From Engraulis encrasicolus (Eukaryota; Chordata; Actinopteri; Clupeiformes; Engraulidae): 64,000 bases of DNA. Positions 23,001 through 34,767 of the stretch are shown piece after piece (within the stretch, counting starts at the first letter, position 1; each line of letters opens with the position of its first letter). The stretch lies in NCBI RefSeq assembly GCF_034702125.1, contig NC_085872.1:28816634-28880633 (forward strand). Reading direction: 5' to 3'. The position numbers and the translations under genes were made by a program. The notes beneath the pieces are model-generated. The model was not told the origin of the DNA and searched no databases. It was given only the letters and a program-made list of their open reading frames with translations.

Positions 23001-26000
23001 AAAGGTATAGTTTTGCAGAGTCAAGCTAGGTTTACACCTCTCCTGCACTGAAGCTGACTTAAGCAGAACCGCACTACCAGAGGTGGAGAGGTGTTCATAG
23101 ATCTGCCTTTAAGGGTACACTGTGTGAGATTTTTAGTTGTTTCTTTACAGAATTCATGCTGCCCATTCACTAATGTTACCTTTTTCATGAATACTTACCA
23201 CCAGCATCAAATTCTAAGTATTCATTATGACTGGAAAAATTGCACTTTTCATACATGAAAGGGGGATCTTCTCCATGGTCCGCCATTTTGAATTTCCAAA
23301 AATAGTCAATTTTAGCTGCAAAAATGACTGTGCTTGGACCATACTAGAAAATATTTGTTTATTACTTAGTAGACTTTCATGTAAAGGTCAAATTTGGCAA
23401 TATACAGCCCAGTTTCAATGAGCAGCATAGTTGCAGTACCTTTTTTGACCATTTCCTGCACAGTGTCCCTTAAAGCAAAGAAGGTGGATCTAACAAGAGG
23501 CGAATGTCAGGTCCTTTATGGGAATCCGTCAAAAGGGGGCGTTTTGAGTCAGTTTTGAGTCAAATCCGCCATTCTGGAATGAACAGGCAGTCACGTACGC
23601 CACTCTGTAATGTACAGTAGCCATACATGCAGGGCTCGAAATTAACTTTTTTCTTTTGTGTCCCGCAATGGTCCCGGATTCCACTTTGTATTGTCCCGAA
23701 TGTAACCAGAAGTGTCCCCATTTTTTTCGCGCCTAAATAAGTGGTAAATTATGTCCACGTTCAATTTCATGTGTGATTATGTTTTTTTTTTTTTTTTTGC
23801 AGTGCAACTGTCAATTCAGGTCTTTAAGAAAAAATTAGGGTGTGTTAAATCATGAACATCTGTGCCTTATATAGAAAAATGCCTTGAGTAACCGTGCACA
23901 TTTCGTTTTTCAAGAATATATGAGCATGGTGATATGAGGAAATCTGCATTCAATGACATTATATTTGTCAAACTGATTGCTTTATGCACCAATATAGCCT
24001 ACCCATCATGTAGGCTATTGTAGACTCTATTGCAGCCAGCCTGTTACTCTGTTGTAGCCTATTTAGCCTACAGAAAAAAAACAGCTTTCATTTAGTCTAC
24101 TACATATCAATAACAATTCAGTGTCTGTTTAGCTTTAGTTAAAAAGTGGCAATAGTCTAACCTAGTCTGACTTTGGCCACTGGTTGTGATGGGCATGCCG
24201 GTGGAAGATAGCCAGGCCGTGCCCTCCTAGTGATGCAACAGCTTCAGCCAGTCTCGAAGAGATGTGAAAGTCGATGATAATCAGGCTAGGTGGAAGAAGA
24301 TGCGGTAGGTTTTGGGGCCGCATTAGGAGTATGACAACGCATTGCAAGACGTTTCCTTTCCGCTTTAAATTCACTTGACATTGACAAGACAATTTGATAA
24401 GTTAACCTAAAAATAAATGCACAAGAGAAAAAACTACGACCGCACACTTAGGCCTACCTCACTTTCGAGAAAGAGAGGGGGATAGGCTAGCATGGAGAGG
24501 GAGGGGAGGGGGAGAAAGAGAGGGATTGGAGAGAAATGCGCTGGCAATGCTGTAAAATTGAAGCGCGTTCTTCGTGCTTGTAATCAATGAAGTCAAGGTG
24601 GACTTTTCCCCTTTTCAATTAGACCTTGGCTAATAGGCATTTCTGCTTTTACCAGCACAGAAACAATAACACGGATACTTCAGCATTAATTAAATAACTG
24701 CGTTTGTATGACAATGTTCAGAATATAGCGCCTTCATTTCCAGCCACATTTGAATGAAACTACTTGACGTTCTTGGCTAACAACTACCTCTGTTAGCTTG
24801 CTTGCCGTTTCCCTAACTATTTGTTAATGGAAAGTAATTTACAGGCAGTTTCTGATATGTATGAATGAGGGTTAATCTACTTTAGAGCCAGCTCGCGTTT
24901 CTGGTGTTTTGGGCAGATAGCACGCGACAGGTGGCCACAGACAACTGCGCATTGTTTGGGGCTGTTGCTTTGCTTACCTGAAATATTAGCAAAACCGAAC
25001 TCCATTCCTCTCACAGCTTAACCATGTCTACTGGAATATATCCTTGTTGGCTTGAAAAATCAACAATCCAGAGCCCGTTTTCTCTGAGAGCATTTCTAGT
25101 TCAGGGTGAAATGGCATAACCAACGGGACAACCAACCTCTCAGCAGCAGTCCGAAGAAACACGCGCTTGCAGTCGCAGCTGCGAAATCTTAATCAACATT
25201 CTAGAACACAATGCGGACGTTTATAGGAAAGTTTTCTGTTGCTATTTTCGCTGATGGTTGGTGTTGAGTTAGGCTAATGTCCCAGTGTGATGGCTTTGCA
25301 AATATAATAGCCTACTTTTTGAATCTTTTCATTTATATTTTTGGACGGTCCCGGCATTGTCCCAGAAATGATAACTTTGTGTCCCCACAACATTTTTTAT
25401 GGTCCCCGGGACGTCGGGACACCGTTAATTTCGAGCCCTGCATACATGGGTTCTAAATTTTGTTTATAACCTGACTGCGCAAACCTAGCTGCGCACCATT
25501 CAACCTCTGATTGATGGAAACCGCTGTTGGTCAAAAATGTAGCTCACGTGGTTGGCTGCCAGTGTCTTGCCCCTCCTCATAACATAGTGTTGATAAACAC
25601 TGATAACCCATGTATAGGAAAGAACGTGGATCTAACGCTAGGCTAGGCATAAAATGGCTAGCTACTTTGGCAACTTTGGCCTTATAGATAACTAACTTCT
25701 GCACTGATTGTGCCAAAAAACACATGAGATGGTATAAGCATTCATAAATGAAGCATTTTCTATAGCTACATACATTTATTTTTTACCATATGTAGAAATC
25801 CTGTATACATTCCCAATGCATTCCAATGTAATTTGCCCGATGTTCATTCCAGAATGGCGGCTGCGCCAGAAAATCATGGGGCCGAATGTTGCTATAGGAC
25901 GTTGTATTGGCCTTAGCTACTTGTTAGATCCACCTTCTTTGCTTCAAGTCTACACTCCCAAGACAATAAAGGGCGTTTTTCCCGCCAAGAATTCAAGGAT

Positions 26001-27626
26001 GCAGATGACATCAATTCCAGGCCAATCTGTCTGCTAGTGTACTGGCCGACAACAGGCATTTCAGCCTGGGAGAGCCATACGTGCAGCTCCGCAAGGTGTC
26101 CGTCCGTTCAGCTCTGCAAAGGGGCCGTAGCGGCTCTGAACGGTTGCGGTCTGCTAAGGACAAGTGTAAACTAGCTGTAGAAATCGTCATGCGGTGTGAT
26201 TTCTTCTAAGCAATTACAAAGTGCTGTCTTTCTTTCATACATGATTTTTACAGGAGCCAAAAAAGTCAAAGATTAAGCAAAATTGCTTCAGCTTATTACA
26301 AGACATCAGTGAGAGTCTAGTAATATTATTGGCTGCTTCTCGTTGGCCCTTGTACAGTAGGTTGTCAGGGTGGTCATTTGCCAGAGCTGTCAATAATTGA
26401 CTAGATTTTGCCATTTTTGACTGCTGCTGACTGTCTGTCCTTTTCCACAGGCACTACAGTCTCATCAAGCTCCTGGTGCTGAATAAAGGGGCCCTCAGAA
26501 TGGCACCTGTGAGAACGGCAATGCTCATTCAGAAGTAAGAATTTCCCCTTCCCCTTCCACCTTTTTGTCGATTCAAAGGAAATTATTAGATTAAGATTTT
26601 GCTCATGCAAGACAAAGGTAAACCAAAGCTGTTCATGGGGCTGTGGTTGTAGCTGAGTAAACACTACCCCCTAATGTACTTCACTTTTTGCCAAGTGTCT
26701 CTCCACAGAGGTCTGTTGTTAAAACTTTGGTGTTTCTCTTCTTCCATCTCTTGTCTTGTATTGTATCTTTTTCAGAGCTGTGGCCAAAAGGGATTTCTCC
26801 TTACTGTACGCCTGGTCCCTCAGTGGATATGATATGGACTTAAAGGACTACAATGGCCGCACGGCCATGCACGTCGCCGTGCGAATGCGTGACAAGCAGC
26901 TTGTGCAGATTTTGCTGGACTATGGTGCCACTCCTTTGGTAAGTGGAGAATACCAACAGCTATACTGTATCACACTAATGCTATAGGGACTTAAGTTGAG
27001 TCTGTCAGGTTTTGTTATCTGGCTGTCTGAAAAGGTTACGAAGCTATTCTTATGATTTTTTTTCATTTTGCTAGAGTTCTGTTTCAAAGGCATTTTTTCC
27101 CCGTCTTTTTTTGTGTGATGGTTCATTATTTACCTCAAAAGCAAAAAAAATCCATTTCTGTTTTCCGTCTTTCTGACTATTTCCGATAATTGATTGAGTT
27201 AATAACTATTATCATTTAGGAAGGAAGGATGGTAAGAACCTCAATGATTGAGGTGATGCGTATTCTACTTTTTGGTGTCTATTTCATTGTGAGGATTACG
27301 ACATTCACTGTAAGAAATGGCAGAATTGTAGGTAACGTGAAATATTAGTAATTCGTTGTGTATGTGAATATACAGTATCTGCTACTGTATGCCTTTACCT
27401 ATCCAATTCACTAGTGTTGTTAAAATTAACTTAGTGACTTTCAGTATTATAATTTATTGCCCTGTCTCCTGCATCATCCTAGGAAAGGGATGTCTGGAAC
27501 CAGACCCCATTGGACGAGGCTCGCAGGAACAACCTGGAAGCAATCTTGGCACTCTTTCACCCACAGTTCACCGTCCAGTTTCCCAACAAACAAGCATACC
27601 TGCAACATAAACAGCTAGAATCATAG
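20038..27626 (+). CDS. Ankyrin-repeat protein (286 aa) resembling the C-terminal half of ASPG, without the asparaginase domain
   Basis: Seven exons join in frame (861 nt): 20038-20118, 21758-21889, 22389-22484, 22844-23004, 26451-26534, 26776-26938 and 27483-27626. Residues 1-27 are acidic ([17 protein letters not shown]); residues 28-103 include [20 protein letters not shown] and [20 protein letters not shown]; residues about 104-270 hold four or five ankyrin-like units, for example [20 protein letters not shown] and [20 protein letters not shown]. The order of ankyrin units and phrases such as [20 protein letters not shown] recall the ankyrin half of ASPG (60 kDa lysophospholipase/asparaginase), but nothing upstream encodes the asparaginase domain. 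That homology is from memory and needs a search. Ankyrin repeats bind proteins, so a scaffold role is the safest inference. No signal peptide or membrane segment, so probably cytosolic or nuclear. Intron 1 has a GC donor (CAG|gcaagt). A piggyBac-like element lies in intron 1 and a 1.8-kb hAT element in intron 4. Confidence 0.78.
20425..21518. mobile_element. piggyBac-like nonautonomous element in intron 1 of the ankyrin gene
   Basis: Flanked by TTAA at 20425-20428 and 21515-21518. Ends CCCTATCGCGCC and (complement) CCCTGTGAAACC have the CCCT start of piggyBac. Subterminal GATGCATCATATATG motifs occur at 20441 and 21363. About 1.09 kb without a transposase. Confidence 0.75.
23630..25440. mobile_element. 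hAT-type element (1.8 kb) in intron 4 of the ankyrin gene
   Basis: Perfect ends CAGGGCTCGAAATTAAC and GTTAATTTCGAGCCCTG, with a perfect 8-bp TSD CATACATG (23622-23629 and 25441-25448). Both ends carry GTCCC-rich subterminal repeats. No intact transposase frame seen, so presumably nonautonomous or eroded. Confidence 0.88.
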
Positions 27627-27719
27627 CTGAGACCTGAAGGCATGTAGCTGTCAAACCGCCGTGAAAGTAGATGCTAGATAGATAGATGTTTGTAAATAGA
27701 TGATTCAGTCATGTTTCTG

Positions 27720-27725
27720 AATAAA
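27720..27725 (+). terminator. Polyadenylation signal of the ankyrin-repeat gene
   Basis: AATAAA about 94 bp after the stop at 27624-27626, giving a short 3' UTR. Confidence 0.65.
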
Positions 27726-28804
27726 GAACCAAAGTGTTAATTAAATTATCAATACAATTCTTATATTTACAATAAACTTGATTTGTCCTACAATACATAC
27801 ACTTTAAAATGACATTGCTTGATTTTTGACATAGGGCCCTATTTCCTAGTTCGAGCGTGGTAGACATGTAAAGACAATTTTTTGTAAGCGCAAGTGAACG
27901 GCTCTTTTGTAGCTGACACTGAAATGGTATTATACCCAGTCTGCAAAGCCCCAGAAAATAATTAAACTAATTAACTATGTTAGACTGGATATGAATGTCT
28001 GTGTTGATCAAATTATTGACCTTCTAGACTATTAATATCTGAGCCGCAGCAGCAGTGTGCTTTCTGTTTGACAGCTCGGTAGAGTTCCGTTCTTTCAGGA
28101 TCTTCCGGCGGTGGAATACGAGACTTTGAATTCTGTGACAATTCATTCCATACGAGGTTAGTTTCACTTCAATTGGCATTCTACCAACGGACACTTACAT
28201 CGAAAGTCTGGCATAATAATGTATATCATTCCTGTGCTTTGTGAATTGGGTATGGCTGTTTTTTTGTGGCAGGCTACAAAAAAGCCGTTCAATAGCGCTA
28301 GCCTAGCACCAGCGTCCTCTGGAATATAAAGGCTGCTTGAAATATCAAAAAGTTTCTCCACCCGTCTGTAATAATCGTACAAACTTGGAAATAATATGTC
28401 AAAAATAAACTTAAAACCTCTACCTCCACTGAAAACCAGTTTTATTTGATCGTTTTGAAATACAAAGGGTCACCCCTAGTTACACACACATGCTACACCT
28501 GCAAGTGGTGCATCATCACCTCCACTGGCCCCGTTTCCCATTCACAGAAACAATACTGAGCAAGGAGCGAAACAGGAAGAGCCTCTAAATATTACGTCAC
28601 ATTGAAAAGGTGCCGCCCACTTGGCTTTATGCCCACCCATAGATGTACAACTGTTTTTCTACAAAAAATAAAAAAAATGTTGTGTAGTTTTTACCACAAG
28701 TTTGCAAAAGTGCTGGCCTGGCTGGGCACGAAACCTCGATTAGCCGAGCTAGCTGGTTGCTACTCTCGGATACACACAGAGCAGCGGAAGACACAGAGAC
28801 GCCT

Positions 28805-29217
28805 CATAGAGCTTGAGTCCCGCCCCTTAGTTCCGCATTTCACGGGACCTAAGCTGACCATCTAACAACATGGTAGCGAGTAAATATCTTCCGATCTCAG
28901 TCATTACATGCGCTGGGCTACAAATATGCTGTTTAAGACGCTAGATAAAGATTATTCATGCATAAGTATCAATGTTTTGTTCCGAGGCCGTCTGCATGAA
29001 AAATGTGAAGAAACACAACTTTCTAAAAAGTGTAGGGGTTCGTACGAAAAATTTAACAAAAAAATCGGAAACAACATATGTGGAGCTCGTAGCTCAACTC
29101 GAAGGGGATCGAAATATCATTTTAATACCGCCATTGGATTACATGCTATGATTTTCGGCTAAAAACGGCGTTGAGGTCCCATGAAATCGGGGAAAGTGAC
29201 GTCACTTTCAAGCTCTA
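28805..29217 (+). repeat. Family B nonautonomous DNA element, copy 2
   Basis: Same orientation and extent as 4364-4780, from TAGAGCTTGAGTCCCGCCCC to GTGACGTCACTTTCAAGCTC. An open frame runs through but differs in frame and length between copies. Confidence 0.6.
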
Positions 29218-29376
29218 TTGTCACGTCCAGATATACGTCGTCACAGGTGGAGTTCAATTTGAGTGGCTGAAGTGGCATGTCAGTAAAGATGAGGATAGGT
29301 TGTTTATCCAATCATCACCCGCAAGGATTTTTTATAAGGAGCATCATTCGAAAAATGTCTCGGTGTGGAGGATACC

Positions 29377-29657
29377 TAACCTGGTTCTCACGCGATGGTT
29401 GGAACATTGTCAATCGCTTAGCTCTGGAACATGGTTGTATTCAAAACAGCTCGAACCTGATTGAAGAATTCATGTGGCTTTTTTGAATCATGTACTACTT
29501 CAACCACTGACTTGTATACCCTGCCCTGCGATCCTGCCCTGCGATTTTGATTGGACAGGCTGTGAAATTTCTGATTCCGTTCAGGATTTCCAGACCCTTG
29601 TGCGAGCTCACGAAGTTGAGCGGAAATGCACTAAGCGTCTGCATGAGAGCCAGGCTA
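29377..29657. mobile_element. TAGCCTGG-end MITE, family E, copy 1 (9-bp TSD)
   Basis: Ends TAACCTGGTTCTCA and (complement) TAGCCTGGCTCTCA. Perfect 9-bp TSD GAGGATACC at 29368-29376 and 29658-29666. 281 bp, noncoding; copy 2 at 33881-34178. Confidence 0.85.
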
Positions 29658-29885
29658 GAGGATACCCAGCTGGTATCATGAAGACAAAGGCGGGAGTCAG
29701 GTTAACGCATAGCCACACAGTTGAGGAAAATTATGCGATTTCTCTGCAACAAGAAACTTACTATAATTGCGCTAAACAATTCACAATCTCCCCTCTCTTC
29801 AGCAGTGTGAGTGGAGGGCCATAGATAAACACACAGTGGTGTGTGTGTGCTTGCGATGGCTCAAGTGGAGGGGAATGTATTGCGC

Positions 29886-30555
29886 TTAGGCCACACCAAT
29901 TTAATTTGTTGGTTCTCGGATTTTTTCAGGAAAAAGTTGAAGCGAGAGGGCGAAAAAAAAAAAAAAAAAAATTGTCGTGTGGTTATACCACCTGTATATC
30001 AGCCTCACATGGACCTCCAAAGGAAGGTGCAAGACAGGCAAACACCTGGACATGGAGAAGGACAGTGTAGAAGGGAATTAAGGCAGCCAAATAGACCAGG
30101 CACAAAATTAGCTCACAGGGCAATTATTATATTAATCTGGTTTGAATAAACTGAGATGATTCAACAGTTGAATAGTTGTTTTTCTTTTTTAAAACTGCTA
30201 TCCCACTCCACTAATTCCACTAAGAGCAATACTGTATTTCACCGCTGCTACTGCTAACCCACAGGGGCTTCAACTTGCCATTGCATGTTTGTCTGTAAAT
30301 GTTTGAATGTAACATGTTTCCTGATTCGCTAGTCGTAATCGGCATGTTGAAAGGAGTGGTTTTATTGGTTCTCTACGTCACATGACCTCCAACTACTAAA
30401 GAGACACCTCCCCGTTCATGAAAACATGCAGTCTTCGTTTTTTTAGCGATTTCATTTTTTGGGGTATTGAAACTGATTTTTTTTTTTTTTTCATTTTGAT
30501 ACAAAATACAAGAGGCGAATCCGAGAACCAACAAATTAAATTGGTGTGGCCTTAG
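29886..30555. mobile_element. Element with about 36-bp terminal inverted repeats (family D-TIR)
   Basis: TTAGGCCACACCAATTTAAT at 29886 and its complement ending at 30555 bound about 670 bp. The repeat extends to TTGTTGGTTCTCGGATT, about 36 bp. The interior has an A-rich run (29956-29970) and a T-rich run (30478-30491). No transposase; TSD unclear. Confidence 0.6.
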
Positions 30556-31260
30556 CATAACCTACCTTTTGGCAGTATAGACAAATGACAAAAATATTGT
30601 TTCAACTGGATGTTACGACATTTGATATTATAGGACAGCGATATTGAGATCACTATATAAATTCAGTAGGCCTATATTGCACAACCCTACTTCACAGAAG
30701 CTACAGGTGACAGATAGTTCATGATAGAATTGGAACAGGTAAACCGTTGTTTCCTGCTTCACCTCTGCATTAAGTGGCACAGCTGTGGAACCTTGTTATT
30801 TACCTGTGTCTGTGTGCACGCAGTTCTAGTTCTAGAGAAGTTAAAATGACATAACAATGTAAAAATACATGTGTGTGTGCCTGTGCGTGCAACGAGTGTG
30901 TGGGTGTTTCCGTGTAGTTGTAAATGTCTCACAGAGTTATCATGCCATCAAACCTCCGCAGAATGAATTATTCCACAGAATGTATCCTACAGAATGTATC
31001 CCACAGAATGATTCCCATACCGACACCTACATACAATGTAGAACACCTAGGGCATATACTGTACTAAGATGGAAACTGGATCGACAAGCCGAGGCAGGAA
31101 TCGTGCTGAATTTCATTGGAAAAAAGAGGCCTACAGGAGTTTGGTTGGACAAATGAGATTTGACTATGTAAATTCTTAGTCACAGACACCCTTTATAACT
31201 CATCTCTAACTTAACAATAATCAGATTTGTTGACTTGGTTTTAACATTGAAGCAGGAGAA

Positions 31261-34200
31261 ATGCTTAAAAAACTGTCAGCCCTCAAGAATGTTGTTGAAC
31301 GAAAGAAAGAGGGTAAAAGCAAATCAATTTATGGACCAATGATGGCATTAATGGGATTTGTAACTCTTCTGTTGGCTGTATTTGGCCAACCTCCATGGCT
31401 TTGTGAACTTCTTAAAACGCTGTCCTTGCAAAGTGAAACCGTAACTGAGTATCTGTGCGTAAAAGGCTATGAAGGCATGGAAAAAATGCTTGGAGAAGAG
31501 GCAGCAAGACCTATAGCTGAGGTAATGTAAACATGCATGTTACTTGTGCGATTGGCATTTTATAACGTGACAAAACTTGCAACACAGTAGCCACTTTAAT
31601 TTTGTCATTCTATTTTATGACACATGCATGTTGTTTATCCCCTGTGCCAGTATGCTTCAGTACTTATGAGGTCTCTGGTGGAGCTGATAACACTGGTTCT
31701 TAATGAAGGCATTCAACGAGCTACAGAAATGCTGAAATACATGGAAATCCCAGGTAATAAAACTAGACATTGTGTCGTCTACATTGTCAGACCTTGACAT
31801 CTTATTTCTGCAACAGAGGGTGTATATACCTGCCACTTTATTGGGTACTCCTTGCTATACATTACAATGTAATTCAATGCATGGTTATAGTAGAGTCAGT
31901 CCTTATGCCTATATAACACAGTTGTGAGAGATGCAAGATATGATAATGATCTTGCTCTACTCTAAAGTAAGTGATGAAATATGTGTCTCATGTATTGAAA
32001 TTTACCTAATTGAAATTGTATGTGTAAAGGAGGCCAATTAGCCGAGTGACGCTCAATTACACTGGTGCCGTGATCTGGATGGGAGTGAGGTTTAGGGGGG
32101 TGAGTGTACCAGAGGCCAACTAACAGTGTGGCGTGGAACGTTTGTAAACCTCCCTCCCGAAGCCTCATACAGTATTGGTAGCGCAGGGCTATTGGACTTG
32201 TCCTTCAGCTCAGCGGTATCGGGCTGTGACTCCCATACCTGAACCGATGTGTTGACGAGGTGGTGAGTTCGAGACCCCAAGGGGGGGAAGGACTGCGCGG
32301 GAACACCTTAGTTACGAATCAGTATATTACTGAAGGTCAGCCCTCAAAATAGAGTAGGATTCTGCTGCATTCCCTTTTTTTTGGTCTTTTAGACTGCATT
32401 ATGGACTGGATAGTACGAGAGGTAGACAGGAAGTGAATGGGGAGTGAGATGGGGAGGGGTCGGCAAAGGACCCGGGCCGGGAATCGAACCCGGGTCAGCT
32501 GCATGGCAGGCGATGGCCCTACCGGATGGCTTCGGCAGGGCCCAGCATTCTGCTGCATTCCATTGCACACTTCACTTGCCACACTCACACGCAATGATTC
32601 GATCACTACCTACAGGACATTGTCTGTGCATGACAGTCAAATATTGGAATATAGTATTTCCTAATTGCAATACACTGTAAACTTTACTCAAGCACAGCAA
32701 GGCTCAGGCCTTTATTGGACCCAGGCCAGAATTAGAGACAGGTTTATCCTAGCCTGGTGAACCAGCGCCACCCGCTGGACGGCAAAATGTTTTGTCTACG
32801 GGTGGGTCTGGCCTCGCATAATGATTCAATGAAGCCAGAATGCCATGAATCTGGCAAACCAATTACAACGCAAAGATGTGTTTTGAATCAAAGCGGGCAG
32901 GGTTTTGAGGGAAGGTTGTTCTCATCAACAATCTTCGGATGTATTATGCATCGAGGCCAGACTAAATTAGACATCCACATTTAGTCTGGTTTATCAGGCT
33001 AGGTTTATCCCTCTATTTGAGCGAAACAGACCAATAGAGTTCAGTTGGGTTAATTACAATATTTCTCAACACTACTAAAGGAGATTGTGAAGTAAATGTA
33101 GTTTAAGTGCTATTGTGGATTTCTAAATGATCTTAAGTCATGTCTGTATATTTTAGTGTTGAATTAGACATTTAAAATGTTGGTTCTCCAGTAATAGCCC
33201 AACATGATCTCCAAAAATTCCGTGCTCCTGGACACGGATGTTAAGAACACAAAATCCGTGTCCAGGAGCACGGATTTTGCCAAAATTCCGTGCTCCTGGA
33301 CACGGAATTGTTTTCCGTGCTCCTGGACACGGAATTGTTTGAAGTGCTTTCTATAGGCTATTTCCACAGTCTTGTGTTTTCTCAGGATTTTTCTAATTTC
33401 AAATGTTTTGTCTAAAAAAAAAAAAAATTCTTACTGACAGGTTAGGGTTAGGGCTTGTTTTGGTCTGGGCACAGCTAGTTTTCTTTCATTCATTATATGA
33501 GTTTGATAGCCTAGCAACCAACTGGAAAAGGTATTTCTCAAAAATATGTCTTTAATGACAGGTTAAGGTTAGGGAATGTTTTGGTCAGGGCACAACTCAA
33601 ATTGCTATAGCATTATTTTGTTTAGAGTTAACACAGTGCTGTGGTAATAGCCTACAGAAAGCACTTCCGTGTGCCCATCACGGAAAACAATTCCGTGTCC
33701 AGGAGCACGGAAAACAATTCCGTGTCCAGGAGCACGGAATTTTGGCAAAATCCGTGCTCCTGGACACGGATTTCGTGTCCTTAACATCCGTGTCCAGGAG
33801 CACGGATTTTTTGGAGATCAGGCTGAATAGCCTGTAGTAGAGACGGGCCTATATTTACATATACATTGGCTCTGGCCACTTAACCTGGTTCTCATGCGAT
33901 GGTTGTTACCAGCCATCTGGAGCATTGTCAATTGCTTAGCTCTGGAAAGGCGTGGGTGTGTTCAAAACAGCTCGAACCTTATTGGAGAATTCACGTGGCT
34001 TTTTGTGAATCATGTACTTCTTCAACCACTGACTTGTATTTATCCCACCCCGCGATTCTGATTGGACAGGCTGTGAAATTTCTGATTCCGTTCGGGCTCG
34101 TCTAAGATTTCCAGACCCTCGTGCAAGCTCACGAAGTTGAGCGGAAATGTACGAAGGGTCTGCGTGACAGCCAGGCTACTGGCCACCAACCATTATAGAA

Positions 34201-34513
34201 TATAGGCCTGTGCGGGAGCATTTACTATATTTTTTGTTTTGTAAGGGATGGCTGCAACACAATTAATTATAGGCATTTACATATAGAGGTGTCTTGTGCT
34301 TATTTTCCTTTTCCCCCTTTTCCAGTCAGCCCCCGTCCCCTGTTCACCCTGGAGGAGGTAGAGAGGACCACCAAGGGTCCCCTCCTCGCCCTGTTTCTGT
34401 TCCTCTGGACGAAGACGGTGCTTGGACGACTGGTGATTGCCATAGCGAAGAGATTACTGGCTCTTGTGCGGATTTTTTTGAAGGTTATGAAGATAGTCTC
34501 AAGGATAATATAG
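31261..34513 (+). CDS. TMEM109-like membrane protein, diverged tandem paralogue (183 aa)
   Basis: Three coding exons join in frame (552 nt): 31261-31521 (87 codons), 31651-31753 (103 nt, phase 0 to 1) and 34326-34513. Exon 1 has a basic N-terminus (MLKKLSALKNVVERKKEGK) and a hydrophobic stretch (MMALMGFVTLLLAVFG). Exon 2 is an amphipathic segment (LMRSLVELITLVLNEGIQ). Exon 3 contains TLEEVERTTKGPLLALFLFL followed by a second hydrophobic/basic segment ending IVSRII. Exon 2 is exactly as long as exon 2 of tmem109 6.5 kb downstream, has the same phases, and each gene has a [TP]xE[EG]V motif just before the membrane segment. This supports an old tandem duplication. It stops before the region that would match the last membrane segment and C-terminal coiled coil of TMEM109. 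A two- or three-span ER or nuclear membrane protein is inferred. Start: first ATG after a possible acceptor (gaagcag). Confidence 0.72.
32374..32546 (-). mobile_element. tRNA-derived SINE, family B, copy 2 (15-bp TSD)
   Basis: Flanked by ATTCTGCTGCATTCC at 32359-32373 and 32547-32561. The head (complement of cgggaatcgaacccgggtca) lies to the right. In intron 2 of the TMEM109-like gene. Confidence 0.85.
32750..33001. mobile_element. TAGCCTGG-end MITE, family G, copy 1 (9-bp TSD)
   Basis: Ends TAGCCTGGTGAACC and (complement) TAGCCTGATAAACC, with a perfect 9-bp TSD GGTTTATCC at 32741-32749 and 33002-33010. 252 bp. The copy at 46462 is in opposite orientation. Confidence 0.85.
33205..33820. mobile_element. 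Fold-back element built of CCGTGCTCCTGGACACGG units
   Basis: The outer ends TGATCTCCAAAAA and TTTTTTGGAGATCA are inverted. Each arm carries several copies of the near-palindrome CCGTGCTCCTGGACACGG in alternating orientation (about 33222-33335 and 33687-33806). The core has two direct repeats with GGTTAGGGTTAGGG-like sequence (33441, 33562). About 616 bp. Confidence 0.75.
33881..34178. mobile_element. TAGCCTGG-end MITE, family E, copy 2 (9-bp TSD)
   Basis: Same family as 29377-29657. Flanks CTGGCCACT (33872-33880) and CTGGCCACC (34179-34187) differ at one base. It ends about 150 bp before exon 3 of the TMEM109-like gene. Confidence 0.8.
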
Positions 34514-34761
34514 AAGCAGGCAAGACCTACATCTAGCACATTTTTTGGTAAATGGCTTTAGGCCTACAGGGTGTTCTGTTTAACATGTTTTCCTATTATG
34601 TGTGTATACTGTATATAGCTTTCCCTTCTTGTGTCCCTGGATTTCTGAATATGATGTTGCAATAACATTCAAACTCCAAACTGGGGAATGTTGAGGATGT
34701 TTTCTGGGGAACAAGACCAACTTCATTGGAATTCATTATTGAACTCTTCCTGTTTGCCTGT

Positions 34762-34767
34762 AATAAA
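34762..34767 (+). terminator. Likely polyadenylation signal of the TMEM109-like gene
   Basis: AATAAA about 250 bp after the stop at 34511-34513. Further AATAAA-like sites near 35392-35400 could serve a longer 3' UTR. Confidence 0.45.
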
